A stretch of 64,000 bases of DNA from Microvirga lotononidis (GTDB lineage: Bacteria > Pseudomonadota > Alphaproteobacteria > Rhizobiales > Beijerinckiaceae), in contig NZ_CP141048.1 of assembly GCF_034627025.1 (NCBI RefSeq), positions 2,802,001 to 2,866,000 on the forward strand, in the 5' to 3' direction. The notes beneath the pieces were generated by a model, which made no database searches, was not told the origin of the DNA, and worked only from the letters and a program-made list of their open reading frames with translations. Of this stretch, positions 27,389 through 37,717 are shown piece by piece. Both the position numbers and the translations under genes were made by a program. Position 1 is the stretch's first letter. Each line of letters begins with the position of its first letter.

Positions 27389-27577
27389 GCATCGCCGGGG
27401 CGTACTGCCGTGAGTTCGCCCCGGTATCGGACGGCTCGTCTTTTACGGAGCGAGCGTGTTCTGCGGAGCAGTTGCCCGGTTCCCGTCAACAGTTGTCCAG
27501 CGCTTGACCTTCGTTACGAGATTACGTTACAAAAAACCCATCTTTTTAAACTCATCCTTGGACTCGGGAGAAGAACA

Positions 27578-30500
27578 ATGGCAATTCTGAATTGGAACGC
27601 GGGGCCTGGCGGCACCAATAACAGTCCCACGAACAACAAAATCGTTATCTTCCCCGAGAACCAGCAAACCGATGTTCTTATCGGTACCGTCACGACCTAT
27701 GACTCTACGCTGACCTACCGTTGGAAGAAGGTCGGCGGTGTCGATCAGAATCAGGGTGGCCGTTACCGGTTCGCAATTGAGAATGGTCAAATCAAGATCT
27801 ATGTCGCCTCAGGCGGCCCAGCCATGTTTGACTACGATGGTCAGTTTCCCTTTCACAGTATTCAGATCGAGGGTGTGAACGGCTCCGGAGCAGTCATCGA
27901 TCTCGGTCAGTTCACGATCAATCTCACGGACGTGGCCGAACCGTCGACGGACATTCTCACGGTTGTGCCAAGTGACGGCTATGATCAGCCGGCATCAATG
28001 ACGATTCAGGAAGGTCAGGCCGGCGCTCTCGCCGGCATGTTCGGCGTTGATCAGGACGAGGGCGGAAACCAAGGCTACAGCAATACCTTCCAACTGGACA
28101 ACACGGTCGCCAACAACGCGAATGAGTTGTTCTCAATCGCGCAGAACGCTGACGGTGTCTATGTCCTGAGCGCGAGCAATCAGCTGGACTGGGACAGTTA
28201 TGGCCAGCCGGGCAGCAAACTCAGGTCGGATGATGGCGGTACGACGCGTTACTACATCGTGGGTGTCAAGACGACGGATGCCGGAAACCAGACCTTCACA
28301 AAGGCTATGAAGGTCTTCGTTACTAATAACCCGGTAGACGACGTGGCGCTGCCGACGATCACGGCGACGGCGGCGACGGTGAATGCGGAATCGACGGGCA
28401 CGGTCTATGCGACGCCGTTCAACGGCAACCTGTCGGTGAGCTACGGCAACACCACCGACCAGCTGACGGTGGAGGTGTCGTTCCCGGCGGGCAACGGCGC
28501 GTTCCAGGGCCAGACGGCCGGGGGCGACGCGACCACCAAGATCTACAGCTTCACGGGCACCCTGACCCAGGTCAACACCTGGCTGGCGGGGCTGCAGTTC
28601 AACCCGGCGGACAGCTATACCGGCGCGGGGCAGACCACCACCTTCACCGTGCAGGTGAAACCGCAGGGCGCGGGCACGTGGTCGGCGACGAGCAATGCGA
28701 TCGCGGTGGCGGCGGACATCAACGACAACGCGGTGATCAGCACGGGCCAGGGTGACCAGGCGGCGACGGTCGGTTCGGCGATCAATCCGTTCAAGGACAT
28801 GGTGCTGACGGACGAGGAGAACGACGACATCACCCTGACGGTGACGTTCGCGGCCGGCGGCGGCACCTGGGGCGGGCTGACGAGCGGCGGCGGCGTGACG
28901 GTGGTGAACAACGCGGGCACCGGCACGCTCACGTTCACCGGCAAAGCCGGCGCGGTGACGACATTCCTGGACGCCGTGACCTTCACGCCGACGGCGGCGG
29001 GCACGAAGACGTTCGCGTACTCGGTGGTCGACCAGCACACCGGAGCCGGCCAGCACACGGCCGTGACCGGAACGAACTTCACCGTGACGGCGACGGCGCT
29101 GCCTTCCCTCGCCATCGAGGATCAGTTGGTCCATGAGGGTAATAATGGCGTGACTCTGATCACGTTCACCGTGACGCGGTCGGGGGACCCGTCTGTGGCG
29201 GTGGACGTCGATTGGGCTCTCAGTCATGTCACGACAAACGGTACGGATTTCGTTTTCGATCCCGGCCATCCGGCTAATGGAAGTCTTCACTTTGCTGCTG
29301 GGCAGGTCACACAGCAGGTCGTGATCCAGGTGGCGGGCGATACGGACTTCGAGCAGAATGAAACGTTCCGGATCTCGTTGTCGAACCCCACGACCGGCGT
29401 GACGATCACCCGTGCCACTGCCACGGGCACGATCATGAACGACGACACCGATTCCGGCAATTCATTGCCCACCATCGCGGTGGGAGGCAATGGTCAGGTC
29501 GAGTTTACGGCGACGAACCAGGGACCTGTCGATGCCTTCGACAACCTGATCGTCGCCGATGCGGAAAGCGACACGCTTTCGTTGGCGATCGAGTTCAACG
29601 CAGCCGACGGCAACCTCATTGCCGCCGATGGCGCTTCCGTGTTTATTCCGAATCCAGGACAGGGAACGGTCAAGCGGTATGATTTCGGCAACAATCTGAC
29701 TGCCCAGCAGGTCAACGATATTCTTCATGCCCTGCGCTTCGATCCCGCGGATCGGGCGGCCGGCGGTGCGCCTGTCACCACGACGTTCACCATCAAAGTG
29801 ACCGATGTCGCCCATCCGACCACTCCGGTGACGAACACGGACGTGAAGGTCACCTCGACGCCGCCGGCCAACCAGCCCAACCATGCCCCGGCGGGTCTGT
29901 CTCTGAGCAACAACTTCGTCCTGGAATATGCCGCTCCCGGCTCGACGGAGATCGGCGTGCTCTCCGCAACCGATCCGGATGGGCAGACGCTCACCTTCTC
30001 GCTCCTCGAGAATGCGGGCGGTCGGTTTGCCATCTCGGGCAACAAGCTCGTGCTGGCGGGACCTGGCGTCAATTATGAGGAAGCCAAGTCCCACCAGATC
30101 AAGGTGCGCGTCGACGACGGTCATGGCGGTGTGCAGGATCAGGTCTTCACCATCAATGTCGGCGATCAGGTCACCCTGAACAAGCGCGGCACCAAGAAGC
30201 CCGACAAGCTGAATGGCTCTGCCTTGGACGATATCCTCAAGGGGGGCACCGGCACCGCCAAGGACATCATCAAGGGGTTGGCTGGCGACGACCAGCTCTA
30301 TGGCGAGAACGGCGACGACTCCCTCGTGGGCGGCGATGGTCTCGACAGCCTGTACGGCGGCAATGGCAACGACACGCTGAAGGGCGATGCCGGCAAGGAT
30401 TTCCTGAAGGGCGATGCCGGCAACGACAAGATGTACGGCGGCCTCGGCAACGATGTCCTCTACGGCGGCAAAGGCAACGACCTTCTCAAGGGCGATGCCG

Positions 30501-30871
30501 ACGATGACGTCCTGTACGGCGAGGAGGGTAACGACAAGCTCTATGGCGGCGCGGGGAACGACACCTTCGTCTTCAACAAGAAGACGAACAAGGCGACGAA
30601 CTTCGACCAGATCTATGACTTCAAGTCCGCTCAGGACAAGATCTTCCTCGACAACGCCGTGTTCAAGAAGCTCGGAACGGCCGGTACGTTCGATGCGCCC
30701 GTCAAACTCGATGCATCGATGTTCAGGACCAACAAGGCAAAGGACAAGAACGACTACCTGGTCTACAAGGGTGGCGTGCTTTACTACGATGCCGACGGTT
30801 CCGGAAAAGGCACCGCGGTGGAGATCGTGAAGGTCAAAGGGCTCAAGGTCACGGATATCTGGGTCATCTGA
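27578..30871 (+). CDS. Second large RTX calcium-binding protein (Calx-beta/cadherin-like)
   Basis: This 1097-residue protein starts at ATG 27578, preceded by GGGAGAAG. Residues 1-250 are a unique acidic region. Three copies of the same unnamed PF-x-D domain found in the upstream protein follow (near 28404, 28786 and 29528). A Calx-beta domain lies at about 29100-29450 (…[10 protein letters not shown] … [17 protein letters not shown]) and a cadherin-like module at about 29890-30170. About seven RTX repeats of the [10 protein letters not shown] type run from 30210 to 30570, then a type-I secretion C-terminus. No signal peptide is present. Shared domains suggest the two tandem proteins are related surface or matrix proteins. 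Confidence 0.88.
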   Translation: MAILNWNAGPGGTNNSPTNNKIVIFPENQQTDVLIGTVTTYDSTLTYRWKKVGGVDQNQGGRYRFAIENGQIKIYVASGGPAMFDYDGQFPFHSIQIEGVNGSGAVIDLGQFTINLTDVAEPSTDILTVVPSDGYDQPASMTIQEGQAGALAGMFGVDQDEGGNQGYSNTFQLDNTVANNANELFSIAQNADGVYVLSASNQLDWDSYGQPGSKLRSDDGGTTRYYIVGVKTTDAGNQTFTKAMKVFVTNNPVDDVALPTITATAATVNAESTGTVYATPFNGNLSVSYGNTTDQLTVEVSFPAGNGAFQGQTAGGDATTKIYSFTGTLTQVNTWLAGLQFNPADSYTGAGQTTTFTVQVKPQGAGTWSATSNAIAVAADINDNAVISTGQGDQAATVGSAINPFKDMVLTDEENDDITLTVTFAAGGGTWGGLTSGGGVTVVNNAGTGTLTFTGKAGAVTTFLDAVTFTPTAAGTKTFAYSVVDQHTGAGQHTAVTGTNFTVTATALPSLAIEDQLVHEGNNGVTLITFTVTRSGDPSVAVDVDWALSHVTTNGTDFVFDPGHPANGSLHFAAGQVTQQVVIQVAGDTDFEQNETFRISLSNPTTGVTITRATATGTIMNDDTDSGNSLPTIAVGGNGQVEFTATNQGPVDAFDNLIVADAESDTLSLAIEFNAADGNLIAADGASVFIPNPGQGTVKRYDFGNNLTAQQVNDILHALRFDPADRAAGGAPVTTTFTIKVTDVAHPTTPVTNTDVKVTSTPPANQPNHAPAGLSLSNNFVLEYAAPGSTEIGVLSATDPDGQTLTFSLLENAGGRFAISGNKLVLAGPGVNYEEAKSHQIKVRVDDGHGGVQDQVFTINVGDQVTLNKRGTKKPDKLNGSALDDILKGGTGTAKDIIKGLAGDDQLYGENGDDSLVGGDGLDSLYGGNGNDTLKGDAGKDFLKGDAGNDKMYGGLGNDVLYGGKGNDLLKGDADDDVLYGEEGNDKLYGGAGNDTFVFNKKTNKATNFDQIYDFKSAQDKIFLDNAVFKKLGTAGTFDAPVKLDASMFRTNKAKDKNDYLVYKGGVLYYDADGSGKGTAVEIVKVKGLKVTDIWVI

Positions 30872-30895
30872 CGAGAAAGATCGGTTTTGTCATCC

Positions 30896-30926
30896 ACTCC
30901 GGCAGGACACCTGCCGGAGTTTCTTC
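30896..30926 (+). terminator. Rho-independent terminator after second RTX gene
   Basis: An 11-bp perfect stem (30896-30906 with 30910-30920) and a 3-nt loop are followed by TTCTT. It is 24 bases after the stop codon. Confidence 0.85.
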
Positions 30927-31229
30927 CGATCTGCGCAAGGATGCGGACTTGGAGGCCTCGTCTCAGACAGCCGGGCATCGGAAATGGATGAAGAGACAAA
31001 AAAGTCGGCCGGATCCTCGCAGAGTGAAGCCGCCGAGGGGCGTTCGTGACGGACTGGGAAACAGTCGATCGTGGCGGATCACCGGCAGAACGGACGTTTC
31101 ATGAAAGAGATTAGTTATTTTTTAATAGAAACTTAGCCGATTTTTATTATACGCAAGGTTTTTGCTGCCGGATTCTCTCATATTTCACGAAGAGAATAAC
31201 GAAAAACCAGTTCTCCTCTGAAGACGGTC
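30927..31229 (+). other. Intergenic region before AraC-type regulator
   Basis: No gene is supported in these 303 bases. The part 31105-31200 is strongly AT-rich (runs of T and A around 31110-31150) and is the likely promoter and regulatory region of the AraC-type gene that starts at 31230. Confidence 0.45.
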
Positions 31230-32258
31230 ATGGACGATACGCTGGATCAGGACGCCGAAGCGGCGCCTCGCACCGAATTCATCATCGATCAGACTTGGCG
31301 TTCGACCAAGCTCGAAGAGTTGGAGAATGCGCTCAATACCTTCGTGTCGCCCCAGCGCCTTGCCCCGACATCGCGCGAAAGGCCGGCGGGTGGCATGTTC
31401 GGATATCGGGGCCACTTCGACCTTGGCATCTTCCGGCTTCATGTCGAAAGCGACGTCGAGATAGACCAGTCGCCGGAGGAGGCGGACGATCGGATGGCTT
31501 TCGTGGTCAGCCCGAGCGAGGCCAGCCAGCTTCAGATCAATCGGGAAGCCTTCACGATCTCTCAGCGGCAGGGCGTGATCTTCTCGTCCGGGCCGCAGCG
31601 GCTTCTCACAATCCCGAAGGATGCGGAGCATCGTGTGCTCATCACGAGCCGACAGAAGGTCGCGGATTGCTGCGCCAAGCTCCTTGGCTATGAGCCCTCC
31701 GGTTTTCTCGACTTCGACATCGGTGTCGATTTGGAATCCGCGACCGGGCATAGCTGGCTGAGGCTCCTGGAATATGTGGAGAGAGAGTTGTCCGATCCGG
31801 ATGCTCTCATCAGGCACTCGCCCATAGCCTGGCGTCAGTTCGAGCAATCCCTGCTCACCGGATTGCTCCTGTCCCAACGCCATACGTACTCCGATGCGCT
31901 TCTGCGCCCACAAGTTGCGGCTGCTCCCTTTTACGTGAAGCGCGCCGAAGCCTATATCGAAGCAAATTATACCGAGTCCTTGTCGCTGGCCGACGTCGCC
32001 AATTATGCGGGCGTGAGCGCCCGGAGCCTGCAGAATGGGTTCCAGAGCTTCCGCGGCATGACGCCGATGGCCTTCCTGCGGTCTGTTCGCCTGCAGCACG
32101 CGAACAGGGCGCTGCTCGCGGCGGACCCGGCTATCGACACCGTGACGGAGATTGCGCTCGCCTGCGGCTTCGGTCATCTGGGCGAGTTCGGGGCTCTCTA
32201 CAAGCGCACGTTCGGCGAAACCCCAAGGCAGACCCTGTCGAAAGCGATCCATCGCTGA
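31230..32258 (+). CDS. AraC family transcriptional regulator
   Basis: This 342-residue protein has an N-terminal sensing domain of the AraC-binding-like type (about residues 30-220) and a C-terminal AraC DNA-binding domain (about 240-340) with two helix-turn-helix motifs. The first is SLSLADVANYAGVSARSLQ and the second includes VTEIALACGFGHLGEFGALY, ending in the usual GETPRQTLS. The effector is unknown. It lies alone downstream of the RTX genes with an AT-rich promoter region, so it could control them, but no operator is visible to prove this. Confidence 0.9.
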   Translation: MDDTLDQDAEAAPRTEFIIDQTWRSTKLEELENALNTFVSPQRLAPTSRERPAGGMFGYRGHFDLGIFRLHVESDVEIDQSPEEADDRMAFVVSPSEASQLQINREAFTISQRQGVIFSSGPQRLLTIPKDAEHRVLITSRQKVADCCAKLLGYEPSGFLDFDIGVDLESATGHSWLRLLEYVERELSDPDALIRHSPIAWRQFEQSLLTGLLLSQRHTYSDALLRPQVAAAPFYVKRAEAYIEANYTESLSLADVANYAGVSARSLQNGFQSFRGMTPMAFLRSVRLQHANRALLAADPAIDTVTEIALACGFGHLGEFGALYKRTFGETPRQTLSKAIHR

Positions 32259-32649
32259 AGTCCACGGGCCGAGAGCCAACAGCAGAGCGCCCCGGCTCAC
32301 CGTGATCAGTCCCTTCCATTGCTCTACTGCTACAGCTTTTTCTGGAAATCGGAATGTGATGGCTTGATCGGGTCCTTAGCAGTGAGCGCCCTAGAGACGT
32401 TATCTGAAATAGAGTCGCAATATTCGCGCGGTTCATGAAACTAAGTTTCGTTTTCATTGTTTCGGCGTGGACTGGTCGAGCATCAAATCGAATGGGCCAA
32501 AACGTTTGCTGCGCAATTTCGACAGGTCGTGCGCTTTTCCGATTTCCGCAGAGGAAGAGCGGTGCCATTTTTTTCTCACAGCGAGGAGGGGCGTTCGGCT
32601 CCGACGAACTGAGGTGGCTGGGATCGGTCAGTACTCTTGGGAAGAAACG
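32259..32649 (+). other. Intergenic region, no supported gene
   Basis: These 391 bases contain a few frames longer than 60 codons, but none has a convincing start, family or codon pattern. A short palindrome (GAAACTAAGTTTC) lies near 32436, and the probable ribosome-binding site of the next gene (GGGAAG) lies near 32640. Confidence 0.4.
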
Positions 32650-32940
32650 ATGCCTAAAGATCGGGACTGCATTGAACTGCCAAGAATGCCATTGTCCGCC
32701 CACATCACACGTTGGGGCTTGAGGCTATCCTTGCGGAAACTTAAGAATGCCTCGCCCCATACCGTTCGGTTCCATCTGATCCGCGGACGCATTTTCCTGA
32801 GTGTCGGCCAATATGATCAGGCCATCGACGATTTCAGGAGCGTCCTGCGATTGGACTGGCGGCACGAGCAGGCCGCCTTCTGGCTGAACAAGGCGACCCG
32901 GGCCATTCCCCATACTGGCGAAACCCGACCTCTGACCTGA
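32650..32940 (+). CDS. Small TPR-like protein
   Basis: This 96-residue protein starts at ATG 32650 with GGGAAG upstream. Residues about 38-85 look like one and a half tetratricopeptide repeats (RGRIFLSVGQYDQAIDDF then RSVLRLDWRHEQAAFWL). The helical repeat would mediate protein-protein contact; the N-terminal 35 residues are basic (RLSLRKLKNASPHT). There is no signal peptide. It has no obvious operon partner, so its role is unknown. It is short, and the call depends on the TPR-like pattern. Confidence 0.55.
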   Translation: MPKDRDCIELPRMPLSAHITRWGLRLSLRKLKNASPHTVRFHLIRGRIFLSVGQYDQAIDDFRSVLRLDWRHEQAAFWLNKATRAIPHTGETRPLT

Positions 32941-33371
32941 CCCTTGCGCGCGATCATAGGCGTCAGAGTGACGGCCCATCGTCAACATGATCGACGCGGC
33001 GCATCGTATCGCCCGACCGTTTGTGGTTCGGATCGCCTCCGGAAGCTGTTCGCCCTTTCGGGGGCTTTCACCGTTCCCTTGCGTCATCGGACCCAAAAGT
33101 GGACCCGCTTTTGGGTCCGACGTTTTTCTTCTCGGCTCGAGCGTGGTTCAGCGCAGATCCAGAGGGCCGCTGCAGCGAAAACCGGGGGCGCTTTTCCGCA
33201 CGATGCCCTGGAGCTTCTCTCGGACAAGAGGATCCGGCTCGCCGCTCGGAAATGCGGCCCAGGGAGGAATGAGGAACGCAGGGCAATCCTGCGGGTCCTC
33301 ACCCGGCGGACCGCTTTTCCCAAATTGTGGCCTTGGATGGATCCCGAAGGCGGATCCCCTTTTCAAGCCCG
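32941..33371 (+). other. Intergenic region with 12-bp palindrome
   Basis: No gene is supported here. Several GC-rich frames cover the segment on both strands but lack starts, ribosome-binding sites and family similarity. The main structure is a perfect 12-bp inverted repeat at 33088-33119. Confidence 0.4.
33088..33119. repeat. Perfect 12-bp inverted repeat
   Basis: The arms 33088-33099 and 33108-33119 (CGGACCCAAAAG and its complement) flank an 8-nt loop. It forms a strong hairpin. The sequence looks like a dispersed intergenic repeat of Hyphomicrobiales; it could also act as a bidirectional terminator. Confidence 0.6.
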
Positions 33372-34331
33372 ATGCACAAGCTTCCGGCTTTCTCCGATCT
33401 GACGCCGCCGCCTGCCATGCCGAAGCCCTCCCCATTGTTGGATGCCGCCACCCTTGCGGATGCGATCTCCCGGAAGAATGATGCGGGTCAGATCGTGGCG
33501 ACCGTTCTCGACGGCCTCAGCGAACGGTTCGGATACACGAATCTCCTGCTGTTTCTCCTGGATGCGTCGCGCGGGGTTCTGATCCCGCGTGGCAGTCGCG
33601 GATACGAGCGGGCGGGCGCCGGGCCGGAGATGCGCCTCGATGACGGGCCGATCGGCGCGGTCGCGCCCGACGGGCGTCCCGTCGATGCCGCCGATATGAC
33701 CGATGGAATGCGGCCTGCCGACACGGCCCGCCCGGAATCGGACGATGGAGACCTGAGCGGGGTGATGTCATGGCCGAGCCTGCCGGACATCATGAGCCGA
33801 ATAGGCGTTCCGATCATCGTGCAGGGGAAGGTCACCGGCGTTCTGCTCGCCGAAAGCCGGGAGCGTCTCGCCTTCGGCGCGGACGACAAGGCCGTCATGA
33901 CGATCATCGCATGTCAGGCTGGAGCTTCCCTGGCTCTGGCGGACGCCCTGGCGGCACGGGAGCAGGTTGCCGAAGACCGCACATCGTCCGATGCCCCCGT
34001 GGGGCGAGGCTTTCGCGTGTCGTATCACACGCTGGACGACAGCATCTTCATCGACAACGAATACCTCATCAAGGGTGTCGCGGGCCGGTTGCTGATGTTC
34101 ATGCTCGACGCTCATCAGCGCGAGGGAAGGATCGAGTTCACAAACCGCGAGCTTCGGCTTTCCGCCACGATGCGGTTGCCCCAGATCAAGGACAATCTCG
34201 ACACGCGACTGCTTCTGCTCCGACGTCGCCTGGAGGAGAAGGGGGCTCCGATCCGGATCGTCCGGGTCGGACGCGGGAGGATCCATCTCCAGCTCTTTGG
34301 GCTCCCGCTCCTCGATCGCGTGGAGATCTAA
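33372..34331 (+). CDS. GAF-domain protein with C-terminal DNA-binding-like region
   Basis: This 319-residue protein starts at ATG 33372 (alternative ATG 33417). Residues about 25-190 match a GAF sensor fold (ILDG-type start, VLLAESRERLAFGADDKAVMTIIACQAG at the end), which usually binds small molecules or mediates dimers. The last 110 residues are basic and helical with a winged-helix-like pattern (EFTNRELRLSATMRLPQIKDN … LLRRRLEEKGAPIRI), so DNA binding is possible. No kinase or cyclase domain is seen. It has no clear operon partner; function is unknown. Confidence 0.6.
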   Translation: MHKLPAFSDLTPPPAMPKPSPLLDAATLADAISRKNDAGQIVATVLDGLSERFGYTNLLLFLLDASRGVLIPRGSRGYERAGAGPEMRLDDGPIGAVAPDGRPVDAADMTDGMRPADTARPESDDGDLSGVMSWPSLPDIMSRIGVPIIVQGKVTGVLLAESRERLAFGADDKAVMTIIACQAGASLALADALAAREQVAEDRTSSDAPVGRGFRVSYHTLDDSIFIDNEYLIKGVAGRLLMFMLDAHQREGRIEFTNRELRLSATMRLPQIKDNLDTRLLLLRRRLEEKGAPIRIVRVGRGRIHLQLFGLPLLDRVEI

Positions 34332-34543
34332 GGCCTCCTTCGGTGAGGCTGGGGCAGGGCACCGTCAAAAAGATGCGTCCAAGCCAAGAGGAGAGATGAT
34401 TCTACGTGAGTGGAAACGGCTCTAGCTCCGCGGAGCCCTCAGGCTTCGCTCGAACGATATGCTTCTCATGGAGTGAAAGGCCGGACCAAAGGTTGTTCGC
34501 TTTTCGCCTCGGCTTTCTCGTGCAGCCCTTCCTCTTCCGCCGC

Positions 34544-35299
34544 TCAAGGCATCCCTGCGACGGCCCTCACCAGGCGCTCGATGTCGTCCGGACGCGAGAG
34601 CCGGTGGTCGCCGTCCTTGATCAGCGTGAGCGATACGCTGTCTCCCGGCAGGTGCTCGACGAGGCGCAGGGCATGCTCCCACGGCACGTCAGGATCCACC
34701 ATGCCTTGGAGGATGTGAACCGGGCAGCCGGTCTGGATCGGCCGGTCGAGGAGGAGGTGCCGGCGTCCGTCCTCGATCAGCTTCCAGGTGATCGGGTAGG
34801 GATCGTCCGAATAGGCGGAGGGACGGTGGTAGACTCCCGTCTCCTGCACGCTCTTCCGAAGCGCCTCCGGGAAACGGTCCCACATGAGCCGCTCCGTCAT
34901 GTCGACGGCAGGGGCAATGAGGACCATACCGGCGGGAGCGATCTCTGGCCGCGTCTCCAGGAGCCGGCGGGCGGCGAGCAGGCTGATCCAGCCCCCCATG
35001 GACGATCCGACGAGGATGGGGCGTTCGGTCACGAAAAGCTCGATGACGGACAGCGCGTCCTCGAGCCAGCGGGAGATGGTGCCGTCCTCGAAGGCTCCCC
35101 CTGATTCGCCGTGGCCGCTGTAATCGAACCGCAGGAAGGCGCGGCCGGTCTCCTTCGCCCAGTCGTCGAGGGCGGTTGCCTTGGTGGCGCGCATGTCGGA
35201 CTTGAATCCCCCGAGCCAGACGACGGGCGGGCCCTTGCCCTCTCGGAATAAAACCGCGACGGAGCGGGCATCCTGGCCTACCGTGACGCTTTGCGGCAT
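34544..35299 (-). CDS. Alpha/beta hydrolase (ABHD10-like)
   Basis: This 251-residue cytoplasmic hydrolase has the nucleophile elbow GSSMGGW (Ser99), the acid Asp in QGMVDPDVPWEHA and the catalytic His in DGDHRLS near the C-terminus. The N-terminal oxyanion-hole segment is WLGGFKSDM. The RFDYSGHGESGG motif and length match the ABHD10-like carboxylesterase/palmitoyl-thioesterase family. The physiological substrate cannot be read from the sequence. It is divergent to the glycosyltransferase gene, with about 100 bp between them. Confidence 0.85.
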   Translation of the reverse strand: MPQSVTVGQDARSVAVLFREGKGPPVVWLGGFKSDMRATKATALDDWAKETGRAFLRFDYSGHGESGGAFEDGTISRWLEDALSVIELFVTERPILVGSSMGGWISLLAARRLLETRPEIAPAGMVLIAPAVDMTERLMWDRFPEALRKSVQETGVYHRPSAYSDDPYPITWKLIEDGRRHLLLDRPIQTGCPVHILQGMVDPDVPWEHALRLVEHLPGDSVSLTLIKDGDHRLSRPDDIERLVRAVAGMP

Positions 35300-35399
35300 G
35301 GTTAACTCATCCTCAACTGCTTTGAAGCAACCGTTTCTAGACGATTCTTTTGAGAAGGCTCTTACATCCGTGAGTTTTTCAACGCGACCCGGCGGAGGG

Positions 35400-36614
35400 A
35401 TGGCATTTCCGTCCTCTCATATGCATCCGCTGGAGGGTCGGACCATCCTGCAGATCGTGCCCGAGCTCGAAGCCGGAGGGGCCGAGCGCACCACGGTGGA
35501 TATCGCCGAGGGCCTTGTCCATGCCGGGGCCCGGGCCCTCGTGGCCACGGAGGGTGGCCGGCTCGTCGGCGAGCTTCAGACCAAGGGCGGCGTGTGGATC
35601 CCGTTCCCGGCGGCCACGAAGAATCCGTTCTCCATGCTCGTCAACGTGCGAAAGCTCGCCCGGATCTGCCATCAGGAACGGGTTTCCCTCGTCCATGCGC
35701 GCTCTCGGGCGCCCGCCTGGGTCGGCCTCGGGGCCGCGCGCTCCCTGAACATCCCCTTCGTCACCACCTATCACGGCAGCTATTCCGGCCGTTCGTCGGT
35801 CAAGGTCCTGTACAATTCCGTGATGGCGCGGGGCGATGCGGTCATCGCCAATTCGCACTATACGGGCGAGCTGATCCGCTCGGTCTATCCCCAGGCCGGG
35901 GACCGGATCCGGGTCATCCACCGGGGCACCGACTTTTCCGCGTTCTCACCCCATGCGGTGGCGCCCGAGCGAATCGAGGCCTTGCGGAAGGCCTGGGAGG
36001 TCGCTCCCCATGAGCGCGTGGTCCTGCTGGCGGCTCGGCTCACGGGCTGGAAGGGCCAGAAGGTGCTGATCGAAGCAGCGGCCAAGCTGCGCGACGCCGG
36101 CCTCAACGATGTGGCCTATATCCTCGCGGGCGATCCCCAGGGGAGGGAGGCCTATGTGAAGGATCTCGACGGCCTGATCGCGGCACGCAAGCTCAAGGGC
36201 GTCGTGCGCCGGGTGGGCCACTGCACCGACATGCCGGCGGCGTTCCTGGCGGCTTCGGTCGTCACAGTGCCCTCGACGGAGCCGGAGGCCTTCGGCCGCT
36301 CCGCCGTGGAGGCGCAGGCCATGGGCACCCCCGTGGTCGTGTCCGATCTAGGGGCCGTGCCGGAGACGGTCCTGTCCCCGCCCGCCGTGCCGCCGCACGA
36401 GCGGACCGGATGGCGGATCCCGGCCGGAGATGCCGATGCCCTGGCCGAGGCGGTCGGGGCAGCGCTGGGCCTGGGAGCCAGCGCCAGGATCGCTCTCGGG
36501 ACGAGGGCCCGGACCCATGTGGAACGGCATTTCTCGCTCGAGCGCATGGTTTCGAGCACCCTTGATGTATATTCAGCCCTCCTGGCGGGCCGTTTTACCC
36601 ATAGAACAAGTTGA
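35400..36614 (+). CDS. Glycosyltransferase family 4-like protein
   Basis: This 404-residue GT-B glycosyltransferase has an N-terminal acceptor domain with the segment [20 protein letters not shown]. The C-terminal nucleotide-sugar domain shows [19 protein letters not shown] and the E-x7-E motif [23 protein letters not shown], typical of GT4 retaining enzymes that build lipopolysaccharide or exopolysaccharide. The start is uncertain: ATG 35400 lies right after GGAGGG, while ATG 35421 ([20 protein letters not shown]) also fits the family. Donor and acceptor are unknown, and no other polysaccharide genes are adjacent. Confidence 0.88.
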   Translation: MAFPSSHMHPLEGRTILQIVPELEAGGAERTTVDIAEGLVHAGARALVATEGGRLVGELQTKGGVWIPFPAATKNPFSMLVNVRKLARICHQERVSLVHARSRAPAWVGLGAARSLNIPFVTTYHGSYSGRSSVKVLYNSVMARGDAVIANSHYTGELIRSVYPQAGDRIRVIHRGTDFSAFSPHAVAPERIEALRKAWEVAPHERVVLLAARLTGWKGQKVLIEAAAKLRDAGLNDVAYILAGDPQGREAYVKDLDGLIAARKLKGVVRRVGHCTDMPAAFLAASVVTVPSTEPEAFGRSAVEAQAMGTPVVVSDLGAVPETVLSPPAVPPHERTGWRIPAGDADALAEAVGAALGLGASARIALGTRARTHVERHFSLERMVSSTLDVYSALLAGRFTHRTS

Positions 36615-36729
36615 CTTCCCGCGGATTTGCGCGAAATGTCGATTCATTCGTGGCAAGGCTGAGCCTACCAGCAGGGATTCCTCCGGGGTCCCCGGTTCGC
36701 AGCCTAGCCCTCAACAGGAGATACGAGCC

Positions 36730-37272
36730 ATTCGCAGACCAATGAGAGCCATGCCGGTGCCGCAGAAGGACGGACCGCGCGCCAACCGAGACATTCGCGG
36801 TGTTCGCGAAGTGCAGCTGATCGACGATGCAGGGCAGAACCGGGGTGTCGTACCCTTCTTCGATGCCCTCAAGGTTGCCGAAGAGGCAGGCCTTGATCTC
36901 GTGGAGATCTCGCCGAACGCCACTCCTCCCGTCTGCAAGATCCTCGACTACGGCAAATTCCGCTTCCTCGAGCAGAAGAAGGCCGCCGAGGCGCGCAAGA
37001 AGCAGAAGACGGTCGAGGTCAAGGAAATCAAGCTGCGTCCCGGCATCGACGACCACGATTACGAGGTCAAGATGAAGGCCATGAAAGGCTTCTTCGAGGA
37101 AGGCAACAAGGTGAAGATCACCCTGCGCTTCCGTGGCCGCGAAATGGCGCACCAGTCGCTCGGCCTGAAGGTTCTGGACCGGGTCAAGGCCGACGTGGGC
37201 GATCTCGCCAAGGTCGAGATGGAGCCGAACTTCGAAGGCCGTCAGGTCGTGATGGTCCTGGCGCCGCGGTAA
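36730..37272 (+). CDS. infC: Translation initiation factor IF-3
   Basis: IF-3 binds the 30S subunit, prevents subunit joining and checks start-codon pairing. I place the start at ATT 36730, 9 bases after AGGAG, because this gives exactly 180 residues as in Escherichia coli, whose infC also starts at ATT and is self-regulated by start-codon discrimination. Internal ATG codons at 36742 and 36751 are less well spaced. Family motifs include [22 protein letters not shown] and [19 protein letters not shown]. The cluster continues with rpmI and rplT after a terminator-like hairpin. Confidence 0.9.
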   Translation: MRRPMRAMPVPQKDGPRANRDIRGVREVQLIDDAGQNRGVVPFFDALKVAEEAGLDLVEISPNATPPVCKILDYGKFRFLEQKKAAEARKKQKTVEVKEIKLRPGIDDHDYEVKMKAMKGFFEEGNKVKITLRFRGREMAHQSLGLKVLDRVKADVGDLAKVEMEPNFEGRQVVMVLAPR

Positions 37273-37300
37273 GAGAGCTCTTTGCCTCAGCGAAATTCAT

Positions 37301-37333
37301 GGCCGTCGGGGTTCCGGCGGCCATTGCTTTTTG
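37301..37333 (+). terminator. Rho-independent terminator between infC and rpmI
   Basis: A 9-bp stem (37301-37309 with 37314-37322, one G-T pair) and a 4-nt loop are followed by ATTGCTTTTT. It can attenuate read-through from infC into rpmI. Confidence 0.75.
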
Positions 37334-37473
37334 AGCGTCCTTCTGTCATAAGCCGCCCTTCATTGAACCGCCCGGCTGTTAGGGCTGCCGTGGCGGTTCG
37401 TTTTGCTCAATGCAGCAATGAAAAGGCCAAGGTGCGGCTTGCCGCTCCGGACGCCTGTCCAAAGGAGAGCCAA

Positions 37474-37674
37474 ATGCCCAAGCTGAAGACGAAGTCTGGC
37501 GCGAAAAAGCGCTTCAAGATCACTGGCACCGGCAAGGTCGTTTACGCCCAGGCCGGCAAGCGCCACGGGATGATCAAGCGGACCAAGAAGCAGATCCGCA
37601 ACCTGCGCGGCACGACGACCCTGTTCGAGGGCGATGCGTACAACGTGAAGAAGTACTTCCTGCCGAACGGCTAA
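37474..37674 (+). CDS. rpmI: 50S ribosomal protein L35
   Basis: This 66-residue, strongly basic protein of the large ribosomal subunit starts [20 protein letters not shown], the L35 signature, and ends with [25 protein letters not shown] lies upstream of ATG 37474. It precedes rplT by 43 bp, the normal order. Confidence 0.98.
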   Translation: MPKLKTKSGAKKRFKITGTGKVVYAQAGKRHGMIKRTKKQIRNLRGTTTLFEGDAYNVKKYFLPNG

Positions 37675-37717
37675 GGCGGTTCTTCCCCACATCCCGGATT
37701 TTGAAGGAGTTTTTTAA

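Noticed and set aside
27395..27424. Hairpin with CCGGGGCG arms after the giant gene
   Set aside because: No T run follows directly and the loop is 14 bases, so it is not called as a terminator.
34406..35104. 232-codon plus-strand frame over the alpha/beta hydrolase
   Set aside because: It is antisense to the hydrolase, which has a full catalytic triad.
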